From JAJXXT01 sp963764465 (GTDB taxonomy: Bacteria; Pseudomonadota; Alphaproteobacteria; Acetobacterales; Acetobacteraceae), in NCBI GenBank assembly GCA_963764465.1, contig CAVXSO010000001.1, positions 1 to 64,000 on the forward strand: a stretch of DNA of 64,000 nucleotides, read 5' to 3'. Positions 26,076 through 34,538 of the stretch are shown here, in pieces. The number at the start of each line of letters is the position of its first letter. The first letter of the stretch is position 1. A program made the translations under genes and the position numbers. A model generated the notes under the pieces. The model was not told where the DNA came from. It saw only the letters and a program-made list of their open reading frames with translations, and made no database searches.

Positions 26076-27371
26076 ATGACCGATACCACCCACAACCGGA
26101 TGCGCGGCATCTCCCGCCGTTCGGCGCTGCTCGGCGGCGCCGGCGCGGCGCTCGCCGCACCGTTCGTGCACGCGAGCGCCGCAGGCGAAACTGCCTTCGT
26201 CGGCATCACCCTGCCGCTCACCGGTACCTACGCCGTGCCGGGCGAGGACGAGCGCAAGGGCTTCGAACTCGCGATCGAGCACATCAATGCGGGCAACGAC
26301 TTGATCAAGAAGATCTCGCCGCTGACCACGAAGGGTGTGCTCGGCAAGATGCTGAAGGCTGGCTACGCCGATTCCGGCGCCAAGCCGAATGTCGCGGTGC
26401 AGAACGCGCAACGCTTCATCAGCGAGAACAAGGCCGTGGTGTTCGGCGGCTGCGTTTCCTCCGCCGAGGCCGTGGCGCTGAACAAGATCGCGCAGCAGAA
26501 CAAGGTGATCTACCTGCCGGGCATCTCCGGCTCCAACGACACTACCGGCAAGGATTGCGCGCGCTATTCGTTCCGCCAGTGTTTCTACGGGCAGACCGCG
26601 GCCGCCGCGATCTCGCCCGTTATCGTCAAGGCGCTCGGCCCGAACAAGAAGGTGGCGTACCTCACGCCGGACTACACCTATGGCCACACCGTGCACCAGT
26701 CGATGGAAGCCGCGGTGAAGAGCGCGGGCTGGACCACTGTCACCAATCAGGTCGCACCGCTGGGTGCGCCGGACTATTCCTCCTACCTGCTCAACATCGC
26801 CAACTCTGGTGCCGAGGTGTTCATCAACATCAATTTCGGCAATGACGCGGTGCTGTCGATCAAACAGGCGAAGCAGTTCGGCATTCTCGCCAAGGCCACG
26901 CTGGTGGTACCCTATAACACGCCGTTCCTCGCCAAGCAGGTCGGTGCCGACCTGATGGCCGGCGTCTATGCCGCGACCGATTTCTGGTGGACGCTCGAGG
27001 ACAAGTACCCGCTGGCCAAGATGTTCGTCGCCGAATTCGAAGCGAAGTACAAGTACAAGCCTGAATGGGGCGCGAACTCCGCCTACATGCAGTTGGCGAT
27101 GTGGACGGACGCGGTGGAGCGCGCGAAGTCCTGGGATCAGGCCAAGATCGTCGAGGCCTACGAGACCGGGCACCACTACGATTCCACGGTGGGCGATGTG
27201 TATTTTCGTGCTGCCGACCACCAGCTCGTCCGCCCCGTCATCATCGAGCGTGGCAAGAAGCCGTCCGACATGAAGAACGCGGACGACTATTACGAGATCA
27301 TGGAGATTGTGCCCGGCCTGCCGCTGATGCAGGCGCCGGATGCATTCGGCTGCAAGCTCGGTCCGGTCTGA
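26076..27371 (+). CDS. Liv-type ABC transporter substrate-binding protein
   Basis: This periplasmic binding protein of the type I (Leu/Ile/Val) fold has 431 residues. The N terminus carries a twin-arginine signal (ISRRSALLGGAGAALAAPF, cut near residue 36). The mature part opens AFVGITLPLTGTYAVPGEDERKGFELAIE and has the second lobe marker KVAYLTPDYTYGHTVHQSM. A strong AGGAGGAA site precedes ATG 26076. It heads an operon with LivH, a LivM-LivG fusion and LivF. The ligand cannot be read from sequence; branched-chain amino acids, amides or aromatic acids are all known for this family. Confidence 0.92.
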   Translation: MTDTTHNRMRGISRRSALLGGAGAALAAPFVHASAAGETAFVGITLPLTGTYAVPGEDERKGFELAIEHINAGNDLIKKISPLTTKGVLGKMLKAGYADSGAKPNVAVQNAQRFISENKAVVFGGCVSSAEAVALNKIAQQNKVIYLPGISGSNDTTGKDCARYSFRQCFYGQTAAAAISPVIVKALGPNKKVAYLTPDYTYGHTVHQSMEAAVKSAGWTTVTNQVAPLGAPDYSSYLLNIANSGAEVFININFGNDAVLSIKQAKQFGILAKATLVVPYNTPFLAKQVGADLMAGVYAATDFWWTLEDKYPLAKMFVAEFEAKYKYKPEWGANSAYMQLAMWTDAVERAKSWDQAKIVEAYETGHHYDSTVGDVYFRAADHQLVRPVIIERGKKPSDMKNADDYYEIMEIVPGLPLMQAPDAFGCKLGPV

Positions 27372-27403
27372 TCGCGCGTCAACAAGCGGTTGCCGCTGGG
27401 CCC

Positions 27404-28279
27404 ATGCTGAGTCTGCCGAATCTTGTCTCGCAGCTCTTCAACGGATTGGCGCTGGGAACCCTCCTGGCGCTGATCTCGTCGGGGCTGACGATCATCTACG
27501 GCACGCTCGGCGTGCTGAACCTCGCGCACGGCGCGATGTTCATGCTCGGCGGCTACGCCGGCTACGTGGGCTATCAGCTCACCGGCTCCTTCGCCATCGC
27601 GGTGCTGTGCGGCGCGGGCTTTGTCCTCGTCGTCGGCATCGTGCTGGAGCTCCTCGTCATCCGCCGCTTCTACGGCCGCCCGCCGGAGGACCAGATCCTG
27701 GTCACCTTCGGCCTCGGCATCGTCTTCGTCGAACTGGTGCGCCTCTATTTCGGCAGCCTCGCGGTGCAGGTGCCACCGCCTGCCTGGGCGGCCGGCATCA
27801 CGCCGATGGGCTTCCTGGTCTATCCCACCTACCGCGTCGTCGTGCTCGGCATAGCGGCGGTCGTGCTTGGCCTGCTCTATGTGCTGCTCTACCGCACTCG
27901 GCTGGGCATGATCGTGCGCGCCGGCATCGAGGATTCGACGATGGTGGACATGCTGGGGATCAACGTCTTCCGCGTGTTCATGATCGTCTTCGGCATCGGC
28001 GCGATGGCCGCCGGTTTCTCCGGCATCATCTATACGCCGGTCGTGGCGCTCACACCGGATGTTGGCGACTCCATCCTTATCGAGACCTTCGTCGTCGTCG
28101 TCATCGGCGGTGTCGGTTCTTTCCCCGGCGCTATCGTGGGCGGGCTGATCTCGGGCGAGATCCTCAGCCTGACCTCCATGGTCAACCCCGCCTACTCGCA
28201 GGTGATGCTGTTCGCGGCGATGACGCTCGTTCTGGTGCTGCGACCGCAGGGACTGCTCGGGTCCGTCGGCCGCGCATGA
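27404..28279 (+). CDS. livH: Liv-type ABC transporter permease (LivH-like)
   Basis: This 291-residue inner-membrane permease has about eight hydrophobic segments and the family's conserved GLTIIYGTLGVLNLAHGAMFMLGGY start. The cytoplasmic loop (AGIEDSTMVDMLGINVFRVF) contacts the ATPase, and the C terminus is VVVVIGGVGSFPGAIVGGLI. It follows the binding protein by 32 bases, and its stop overlaps the ATG of the fused LivM-LivG gene (ATGA at 28276-28279). Confidence 0.93.
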   Translation: MLSLPNLVSQLFNGLALGTLLALISSGLTIIYGTLGVLNLAHGAMFMLGGYAGYVGYQLTGSFAIAVLCGAGFVLVVGIVLELLVIRRFYGRPPEDQILVTFGLGIVFVELVRLYFGSLAVQVPPPAWAAGITPMGFLVYPTYRVVVLGIAAVVLGLLYVLLYRTRLGMIVRAGIEDSTMVDMLGINVFRVFMIVFGIGAMAAGFSGIIYTPVVALTPDVGDSILIETFVVVVIGGVGSFPGAIVGGLISGEILSLTSMVNPAYSQVMLFAAMTLVLVLRPQGLLGSVGRA

Positions 28280-30111
28280 AATCCTCCGCCGTTTCGCCCG
28301 CCAACCGGCGGCAGCGCTGGCTCGCCGATGCCCTGGTGGCCGTGGGTCTTGCGCTCGCGCCGTTCATCCTGCCGCCACTCGGTTTCGTTCCCGACACGAT
28401 GAGTCGCATCCTCATGTGGGGCCTGTTCGGGATCGGGTTCGACCTGCTGTTCGGCTACACGGGTCTGCTTTCCTTCGGCCAGTCGGCGCTCTACGGCACC
28501 GGTGGTTTCGTCGCCGCCTACCTGCTGGTCAACATGGGGTTTCCCTCGGTGCTCGGGGCGCTCCTCATCGGCAGCGTCGTCGCGGCGCTGGTCGGCATCC
28601 TGGTAGGCATGGTGGCGCTGCGCCGCACCGGCATCTATTTCGCGATGATCACGGTCGCTATCGCGGAGATGTTCTTCTTCATCGAGAATAACCCGCTTGC
28701 GGCCTACACCGGCGGTGAGAACGGCATCCCCGGCGTGCCGCGGCCCGATTTCTCCTTCGCTGGCCTGCGCCTTGCGGTCACCGGCGGCTGGTCGCTCTAT
28801 GCTTTTGTCGCGGCCTGTTACCTGGTGGGCTTCGTCATCGCGCGGCGCATCGTGCTCTCGCCTGTCGGTGCCATCCTGGTCGCCATCCGCGACAATCCGG
28901 CGCGCGTGCAGGCGGTGGGCCACAAGGTCTGGCGCTACAAGCTCGCCGCCTTCGTCATCGCGGCCGCCTACGCCGGTTTTGCCGGCGGGTTGCTCGGCGT
29001 GATGCAGGGCTTCATGCCGCCGGACGCCTTCACCTTCGACACATCCGGCCAGCTCGTGATGCAGACGGTGATTGGTGGCGCGGGCACACTGATCGGTCCG
29101 CTCGTGGGTGCCGCGGTGTGGCTTTACCTGCAGGACTTTCTGCAGGCGACGCTGCATCTCGGCTCCGCCTGGAAGCTCGTGCTCGGCCTCGTCTTCGTGC
29201 TGCTCGTTGTCTTCCTGCGCCGCGGCATCGTCGGTGGCATCGCCACGCTGATAAAGCGCCGGGCCGTGCACGAGGCTCCCGAGGAGGAGGCTCGCATCGT
29301 CAGTGGTGGGGGGACGATCCACCTCGCCCCGAGGCGCGCCGGCGCGGACCCTGACGCGAAGCCGGTGCTGGAGGTGCGCAACCTCACCAAGCGTTATGGC
29401 GGCCTGCTCGCCAACAGCGGCATCAACTTCTCGGTCCAGCCTGGCGAACTGCGCGGCATCATCGGTCCAAACGGCGCCGGCAAGAGCACGTTCTTCAAGA
29501 TGCTCACCTGCGAGGTGCCTCCGACGGAAGGCCGCATTGTGTTCCAGGGCGAGGACATCACCAGCCATGATGTCTGCGATGTCTGCCAGGCGGGCCTGAC
29601 CAAGAGCTACCAGGTCAACCAGCTCTTCAACAACCTGACGGTACGGCAGAACGTCACCATCGCGGCGTTGGCCAAGATGCGCGGCGCCTTCCGCCTCGAC
29701 CTGCTGCGCCACCCAGAGCGCGTGCCGGGCCTCACGCAGTGCGTCGCCGAAACGCTCGCGCAGGTGCATCTCGAAGCGCGGGCCGAGACCCCGGTTGCCG
29801 AGCTTGCCTATGGCGAGAAGCGCCGGCTCGAGATCGGGCTGGCGCTCGCCTCGCAGCCCTCGCTGCTGCTGCTCGACGAACCGCTCGCCGGCATGAGCCC
29901 GCAGGAGCGCGTGGAAACGGTGGCCCTGCTGCGCCGCATTGCGGAGGGTCGCACACTCATCGTCATCGAACATGACATGGATGCGATGTTCGAGCTCGCC
30001 GAGCGCATCACCGTGTTGCACGAGGGCAAGCTGCTCGCCGAGGGTACGCCCGCCGAGATCCAGCAGAACGAGTTCGTGCAGAACGCCTACCTTGGGGGAA
30101 TGCACGAATGA
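28276..30111 (+). CDS. Fused Liv-type permease and ATP-binding protein (LivM-LivG)
   Basis: A single 611-residue frame joins two subunits that are usually separate. Residues 1 to about 330 are a LivM permease (LLFGYTGLLSFGQSALYG, AIRDNPARVQAVGH, VIGGAGTLIGPLVGAAVW). A charged linker of about 35 residues follows. The rest is a LivG ATPase (Walker A GPNGAGKS 397-404, family-typical signature YGEKRRLEIGLAL near 512, LLLLDEPLAGMSPQE). ATG 28276 overlaps the livH stop, and the livF ATG overlaps its stop. Fusion fixes one permease to one ATPase; such fusions occur elsewhere in proteobacteria. Confidence 0.92.
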   Translation: MKSSAVSPANRRQRWLADALVAVGLALAPFILPPLGFVPDTMSRILMWGLFGIGFDLLFGYTGLLSFGQSALYGTGGFVAAYLLVNMGFPSVLGALLIGSVVAALVGILVGMVALRRTGIYFAMITVAIAEMFFFIENNPLAAYTGGENGIPGVPRPDFSFAGLRLAVTGGWSLYAFVAACYLVGFVIARRIVLSPVGAILVAIRDNPARVQAVGHKVWRYKLAAFVIAAAYAGFAGGLLGVMQGFMPPDAFTFDTSGQLVMQTVIGGAGTLIGPLVGAAVWLYLQDFLQATLHLGSAWKLVLGLVFVLLVVFLRRGIVGGIATLIKRRAVHEAPEEEARIVSGGGTIHLAPRRAGADPDAKPVLEVRNLTKRYGGLLANSGINFSVQPGELRGIIGPNGAGKSTFFKMLTCEVPPTEGRIVFQGEDITSHDVCDVCQAGLTKSYQVNQLFNNLTVRQNVTIAALAKMRGAFRLDLLRHPERVPGLTQCVAETLAQVHLEARAETPVAELAYGEKRRLEIGLALASQPSLLLLDEPLAGMSPQERVETVALLRRIAEGRTLIVIEHDMDAMFELAERITVLHEGKLLAEGTPAEIQQNEFVQNAYLGGMHE

Positions 30112-30809
30112 CCGCATTGCTCGAGGTGCAGGGCCTCAATTCCTATTACGGCGACAGCCATATCCTGTTCGATGTGGCTCTGCGCGTGGAACGTAACGAA
30201 GTTGTCGCACTGCTTGGCCGCAACGGCGCTGGCAAGAGCACGACGTTGAAGTCGCTGATGGGTGTGGTGCGGCCCCGCGGGGGCAGCGTCGTGCTGGATG
30301 GCGAGCACGTGGAGGGTATGGCGCCGCACGCGATCGCCGCGCGCGGCATCCAACTCGTGCCGGAGGAGCGGCGCATCTTCGGCAGCCTCAACGTCGAGGA
30401 AAACCTGGTCCTTGCCGGCATGACGGCGAAGGGGCGCTGGCCGATCCAGCGCATCTGGGACATGTTCCCCCGCCTCAAGGAGCGCGGACGGAGCCGTGGG
30501 ACGGACCTCTCGGGCGGAGAGCAGCAGATGCTGGCCATCGCCCGCGCACTGATCCGCGACCCCAAGATCATCCTCCTCGACGAGCCGTTCGAGGGCCTGG
30601 CCCCGATCATCGTGCGCGACCTGCTCGATATCTGCCGCAAGCTCGCCGAGGCGGGGCAGACGATCGTTGTCGTCGAGCAGAATATCACCGCCGCGATGCG
30701 GCTCGCCGATCGGGTCTATATCCTCAACAACGGCCACATGGTGGAGGACCTCACCGCCGAGCAGGTCCGCGCACAACCGGAGATCCTGCACCGCTATCTG
30801 GGTGTCTGA
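30108..30809 (+). CDS. livF: Liv-type ABC transporter ATP-binding protein (LivF-like)
   Basis: This 233-residue ATPase has Walker A GRNGAGKSTT, signature LSGGEQQMLAIARAL and Walker B IILLDEPFEGLAP, with the LivF-type LVPEERRIFGSLNVEENL. It pairs with the LivG half of the preceding fusion. Its TGA (30807-30809) is immediately followed by the TGA of the opposing permease gene, so the two operons converge with no spacer. Confidence 0.94.
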   Translation: MTALLEVQGLNSYYGDSHILFDVALRVERNEVVALLGRNGAGKSTTLKSLMGVVRPRGGSVVLDGEHVEGMAPHAIAARGIQLVPEERRIFGSLNVEENLVLAGMTAKGRWPIQRIWDMFPRLKERGRSRGTDLSGGEQQMLAIARALIRDPKIILLDEPFEGLAPIIVRDLLDICRKLAEAGQTIVVVEQNITAAMRLADRVYILNNGHMVEDLTAEQVRAQPEILHRYLGV

Positions 30810-31577
30810 TCACCAACCGCCACCCTCCTCGTGCGGGATCAGCACGCGCCGCAGCGCCGAGACCGCGAGGCTGAACGCGAGCCCGATGAGCCCGATCACC
30901 GCCATCCCGGCGATCACCTGCGTCGTCTCCAGCCCCGACTGCGCGTTGACGATGAACATGCCAAGCCCGGCCTGCGCGCCGACATACTCGGCGGCCACCA
31001 CAGCCACCCAGGCGGCGGCGATAGCGAGCTGGAAGCCGGTCAGAAGGCGGGGCATCGCCGCGGGCAGGATCACACGCAGCAGCAGCCGGGCGCCGCGCAA
31101 ACCCAGCATTGATCCGGCCTTGAGCAGCAGCGGATCGACCTCGCCAATGGCGGACGCCGTGGCGAGCGCCATCACGAAGACGCAGGCGTACGCGACGACG
31201 AAGATCTTGCCGATCGGTGCCACCCCGAACCAGACCACCACGAGCGGCACCAGCGAGAACGGCACGATGAAGCGAAAGGATTCCACAATCGGCTCGAGGA
31301 ACGCGCCCAGCAAAGGGTGCCGCGCGAGCGCCACGCCAATCAGCACACCCAGCACGGTGCCGAGCACAAGCCCGCCCGCAAGCTCCGTGAGGCTGGTTGC
31401 GATGTCGTGATGGAACGACGGATCGGTCGCGAGGACGACGAGTGCCCGCGCGACTGCCTCTGGCGCCGGCAGGATAACCGGGCGCGTGCCCAGCACGTCG
31501 GTGGCGAACCACCAGACCGCGATCAGCAGCGCGAAGCCGAGCGCGGCACTCCCCGCACGATGCAGCCTGCCGCTCAC
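30810..31577 (-). CDS. ABC transporter permease (SsuC/TauC-like), second copy
   Basis: This 255-residue BPD_transp_1 permease has about six membrane segments. The EAA-type loop is recognisable (AGSMLGLRGARLLLRVILPAAMPRLLTG). It is the last gene of a minus-strand operon and overlaps the upstream permease by four bases (ATGA, 31574-31577). Two different permease genes suggest a heterodimeric channel, as in NMT1/THI5-type or nitrate and sulfonate systems. The substrate is unknown. Confidence 0.9.
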   Translation of the reverse strand: MSGRLHRAGSAALGFALLIAVWWFATDVLGTRPVILPAPEAVARALVVLATDPSFHHDIATSLTELAGGLVLGTVLGVLIGVALARHPLLGAFLEPIVESFRFIVPFSLVPLVVVWFGVAPIGKIFVVAYACVFVMALATASAIGEVDPLLLKAGSMLGLRGARLLLRVILPAAMPRLLTGFQLAIAAAWVAVVAAEYVGAQAGLGMFIVNAQSGLETTQVIAGMAVIGLIGLAFSLAVSALRRVLIPHEEGGGW

Positions 31578-32353
31578 CGTCCGGCCCTATTGCCGATGAT
31601 CCAAGGGAACAGGCGGCGCTGCGCGCGCACGAAGCCGAGATTGGCGGCGTATCCCATCAGCGCCAGCACCAGCATGCCGACCATGATCTGCGCCACGTCG
31701 AAGGACTGCCCGCCATAGCTTTCCATGGCCCCCAGCCCGACATCGCCGGCCACCAGCTCGCTCAGCACCACGCCGCCCCAGGCTGCGCCCAGCGCCACCC
31801 GCAGGCCCAGCAGGATATCCGGCATCGCCGACATCAGCACCACCTCGACGCGTTGCATCAGCCGCAATCGCAGCGCGTTCGCCGCCCTCTCCGTGTCGCG
31901 GTCGCGCGCGGCCATGCCGTGGGATGTGTTGACGACGACGATGAAGAAGCTGACCAGCGCGATGATCGCCGCCTTGCTCCAGTAGCCGATGCCGAACCAC
32001 AGGATCGCCAGCGGTACCCAGGCCAGCGGCGAGATGAAGCGCAGGAAATCCAGCACCGGGCGCAACAGAAAGCGCGCCGCCGGCACCAGGCCGACGAGCG
32101 CGCCCGCCGCGATGCCCAGCAGCGAGCCGATGATCCAGCCGCCCGCCGCTTCCAGGAGGCTGGCGCCGATATCCGACGGCAGTTCCGTGCGCAGCAGTTG
32201 CACGAACCGTACCGCGACCGCCCAGGGCGGCGGAAAGAGCTGCAGCCGCGGCGAATACAACATCCAGGAGAGCAAGGCCCAGCCGGCGAGGACGGCAAGC
32301 ACGCTCGCCGCCCGCGCCGTCGCCAGCGCGGAACCGCTGGCGGGGCCTCTCAC
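31574..32353 (-). CDS. ABC transporter permease (SsuC/TauC-like), first copy
   Basis: The 259-residue product has the same fold as its downstream neighbour: an N-terminal membrane helix (AVLAGWALLSWMLYS), PLAWVPLAILWFGIGYWSK, and the EAA loop ANALRLRLMQRVEVVLMSAMPDILLGLRVA. It overlaps the upstream binding-protein gene by four bases (32350-32353) and the downstream permease by four bases. All three are therefore translated as a coupled unit. Confidence 0.9.
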   Translation of the reverse strand: MRGPASGSALATARAASVLAVLAGWALLSWMLYSPRLQLFPPPWAVAVRFVQLLRTELPSDIGASLLEAAGGWIIGSLLGIAAGALVGLVPAARFLLRPVLDFLRFISPLAWVPLAILWFGIGYWSKAAIIALVSFFIVVVNTSHGMAARDRDTERAANALRLRLMQRVEVVLMSAMPDILLGLRVALGAAWGGVVLSELVAGDVGLGAMESYGGQSFDVAQIMVGMLVLALMGYAANLGFVRAQRRLFPWIIGNRAGR

Positions 32354-33321
32354 TGACCCATCGCCTGCTTCGCGAATTCGGGATGCACCAGGTCGTGGAT
32401 GAATGCCTTCACATCCGGCACGTTGATGACGTGGAATTGCTGCAGCACCGAGGCCTGCGCAGTCATCGCGTTGACGTCGGGCAGGATCGGCGCCGGTTCG
32501 ACCAGCTTGTGGTCGTAGGCGTAACGAACATTCACCAGGCTCGTCTTCGACTGGCGTGCCAGCGCCGCGTAGGCCTCATCCGGATGGTCGCGCAGCAGTG
32601 CCTCGGCCCGCGCGATCTGCTTCAGTACCGCGACGACCGTCTCCGGATGCGCCTTGGCGAAATCCGGCCGCACGATGATGCCGCCACCAGGCCAGGGCTT
32701 GCCATAGACGTCCGAGGCCGTTGTGATCAGCACGCTGGTGCCCGCGGTGATCGTCTCTGCCGTGTAGGGAACGTAGGAGATCGCGGCGTCGACCGCCCCG
32801 CGCTCAAGGGCCGCGGGTTCGCTCGGCCCCACTGTGTTGAACCCGGTGATGTCCTTCAGCGTCATGCCGACGTGCGCGAGCGCCAATTGCAGCACCGCGG
32901 TGGGGGCCGTGTTTGGCGCGACCCCTGCCACCTTGCGCCCGCGCAGATCCGCGACCGTCTTGATACCGCTGTCCTTGCGCGCGACGAGGGCGACGTAGTT
33001 GCGCGCGCCGTCTGCGATGTACCACATGACACCGGGGCTGTGCGCCGCCACCTGTTCGATGCCGGACGTATCGGCCTCGCCGAAATCGATGGAGCCAGCC
33101 GCCATGGCGGCGGCTTCAGGCGGTATACCGGCGAGGAAGTCGTGCCAGGAGACCTTGTAGCCCGCGTCTTCAAGCCAGTGCTCGGCGCGCACCAGCTCCA
33201 TCGGCCGCAGCGCCGGGAACAGGCCGATCGAGAGTTCCTTCACCGGGCCCGCGGCGCTGGCGGGCAGTGACATTGCCGCGAGGCACGCGGCGCTCGCCGC
33301 GATGGTCAGAAATCGTTTCAT
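32350..33321 (-). CDS. ABC transporter substrate-binding protein (SsuA/NMT1-like)
   Basis: This 323-residue periplasmic protein has a Sec signal (ACLAAMSLPASAA, cut near residue 23). The mature part shows the type II fold of the sulfonate/nitrate/thiamine-precursor family: IGLFPALRPMELVRAEHWLED, AMAAGSIDFGEADTSGI, VADLRGRKVAGVAPNTAPTA and ALERGAVDAAISYVPYTAET. The ligand is not identifiable. It follows the CoA-transferase gene by 20 bases, which suggests an acid or acid-derived ligand. Confidence 0.9.
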   Translation of the reverse strand: MKRFLTIAASAACLAAMSLPASAAGPVKELSIGLFPALRPMELVRAEHWLEDAGYKVSWHDFLAGIPPEAAAMAAGSIDFGEADTSGIEQVAAHSPGVMWYIADGARNYVALVARKDSGIKTVADLRGRKVAGVAPNTAPTAVLQLALAHVGMTLKDITGFNTVGPSEPAALERGAVDAAISYVPYTAETITAGTSVLITTASDVYGKPWPGGGIIVRPDFAKAHPETVVAVLKQIARAEALLRDHPDEAYAALARQSKTSLVNVRYAYDHKLVEPAPILPDVNAMTAQASVLQQFHVINVPDVKAFIHDLVHPEFAKQAMGQ

Positions 33322-33341
33322 GGCCGCTTCCTTTGTTGTTG

Positions 33342-34538
33342 TCAGATCACGCCGTCCTCTCGCAGGCGCGCGATCTCCGCCTGCGTCATGCCGAGCAGTT
33401 CACCGTAGATCGCCTGGTTCGCCGAGCCGAGCTCCGGCCCCAATGAGCGGATGCTGCCTGGCGTCTTGCTCATATGTGGCAGCGGCGCCGCCATCAGCAG
33501 CTTGCCGTGCTCCGGGTCATCCACCTCCCGCACCGTGCCGCGCGCGCGGTAGTGGGGGTCGGCCGCGATATCGGCGATGTTCATCACCGGGGAGGCGGGA
33601 ATGTCGGCCGCCACCAGCAGGCGCATCGCTTCGTCGAGCGTGTGCCGCGCGGCCCAGGCGCCGATGCGTGCGTAGAGCGCTTCCTGGTTGCGCACCCGGG
33701 CGGCATGCGTGGCGAAGCGCTCGTCGGTGGCCAGCTCCGGCTCGCCCATGACGCGGGCGAGGCGGTGCAGCAACGAGTCCGTGCCGGCGTGGATCGCGAT
33801 CTCACGGCCGTCGGCAGCCACGAAATTTGCTGCCGGAACCACGTTGGGGTTGATATTGCCGGTGCGCTCCCGGACCTTGCCGGTTTTCGCAAAGGTCATC
33901 AGCGCGTCCTCGGAAGCGCGGAACGCCGGCTCGAACAGCGCCAGGTCGATCACCTGTCCGCTGCCACCGTGGCAGTCGCGGTGATACAGCGCGGACACAA
34001 CGCTGAACGCGCCCATATACGCGGTCATGTAGTCGACCAGCGCGTAGCCCGCGCGCATCGAGGGCCCGCCGGCCTCGCCACTGGTATAGGTCGTGCCGGA
34101 GAATGCGCTGGCGACACGGTCGAACGCGCCGCGGGGGGCGTAGGGCCCGGTCAGCCCGTAGCCGGTGATGTAGAGCGCGACGAGGCGCGGGTACCGGGCG
34201 TGGATCGTCTCGGGACCGAAACCCCAGCGCTGTAGCGTCGGTGGGCGGAAATTGGTGACCAACACGTCGAAATGCGGCAGCAGTCGGTGCACGATCGCAC
34301 GCCCCGCTTCCTTGCGCAGGTCGAGCGTGATGGATTGCTTGTTGCGCGCGTCCTGCACCCAGCCGAGCGAGCGCCCGCCAGGCTTCGCGGCGGAGCGGCG
34401 CATGAAGTCACCGCGCCCTGGTTCTTCCACCTTCACGATCTCGGCGCCGAAATCGCCTAGCATCGTGGCGGTCACCGGGGCTGCGATGATCGAGGAAAGG
34501 TCGAGCACGCGAATGCCCGCGAGAGCGGAGGGGGTCAT
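33342..34538 (-). CDS. CaiB/BaiF family (type III) CoA transferase
   Basis: This enzyme moves CoA from one acyl-CoA to a free organic acid. The 398-residue product has the family landmarks: IRVLDLSSIIAAPVTATMLGDFGAEIVKVE near the start (quoted here in part, residues 8-37), RNKQSITLDLRKEAG, GSGQVIDLALFEPAF and the C-terminal EPELATDERFATHAARV with RTVREVDDPEHG-like sequence. It sits between an ATPase gene (4-base overlap) and the binding protein of the same transporter, so it probably activates the imported compound or a product of it. The acid substrate is unknown. Confidence 0.92.
   Translation of the reverse strand: MTPSALAGIRVLDLSSIIAAPVTATMLGDFGAEIVKVEEPGRGDFMRRSAAKPGGRSLGWVQDARNKQSITLDLRKEAGRAIVHRLLPHFDVLVTNFRPPTLQRWGFGPETIHARYPRLVALYITGYGLTGPYAPRGAFDRVASAFSGTTYTSGEAGGPSMRAGYALVDYMTAYMGAFSVVSALYHRDCHGGSGQVIDLALFEPAFRASEDALMTFAKTGKVRERTGNINPNVVPAANFVAADGREIAIHAGTDSLLHRLARVMGEPELATDERFATHAARVRNQEALYARIGAWAARHTLDEAMRLLVAADIPASPVMNIADIAADPHYRARGTVREVDDPEHGKLLMAAPLPHMSKTPGSIRSLGPELGSANQAIYGELLGMTQAEIARLREDGVI

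Noticed and set aside
28192..30117. 641-codon open frame antisense to the LivM-LivG fusion
   Set aside because: Arg/Gly/Ala/Asp-rich antisense shadow; the sense frame has Walker motifs and membrane segments.
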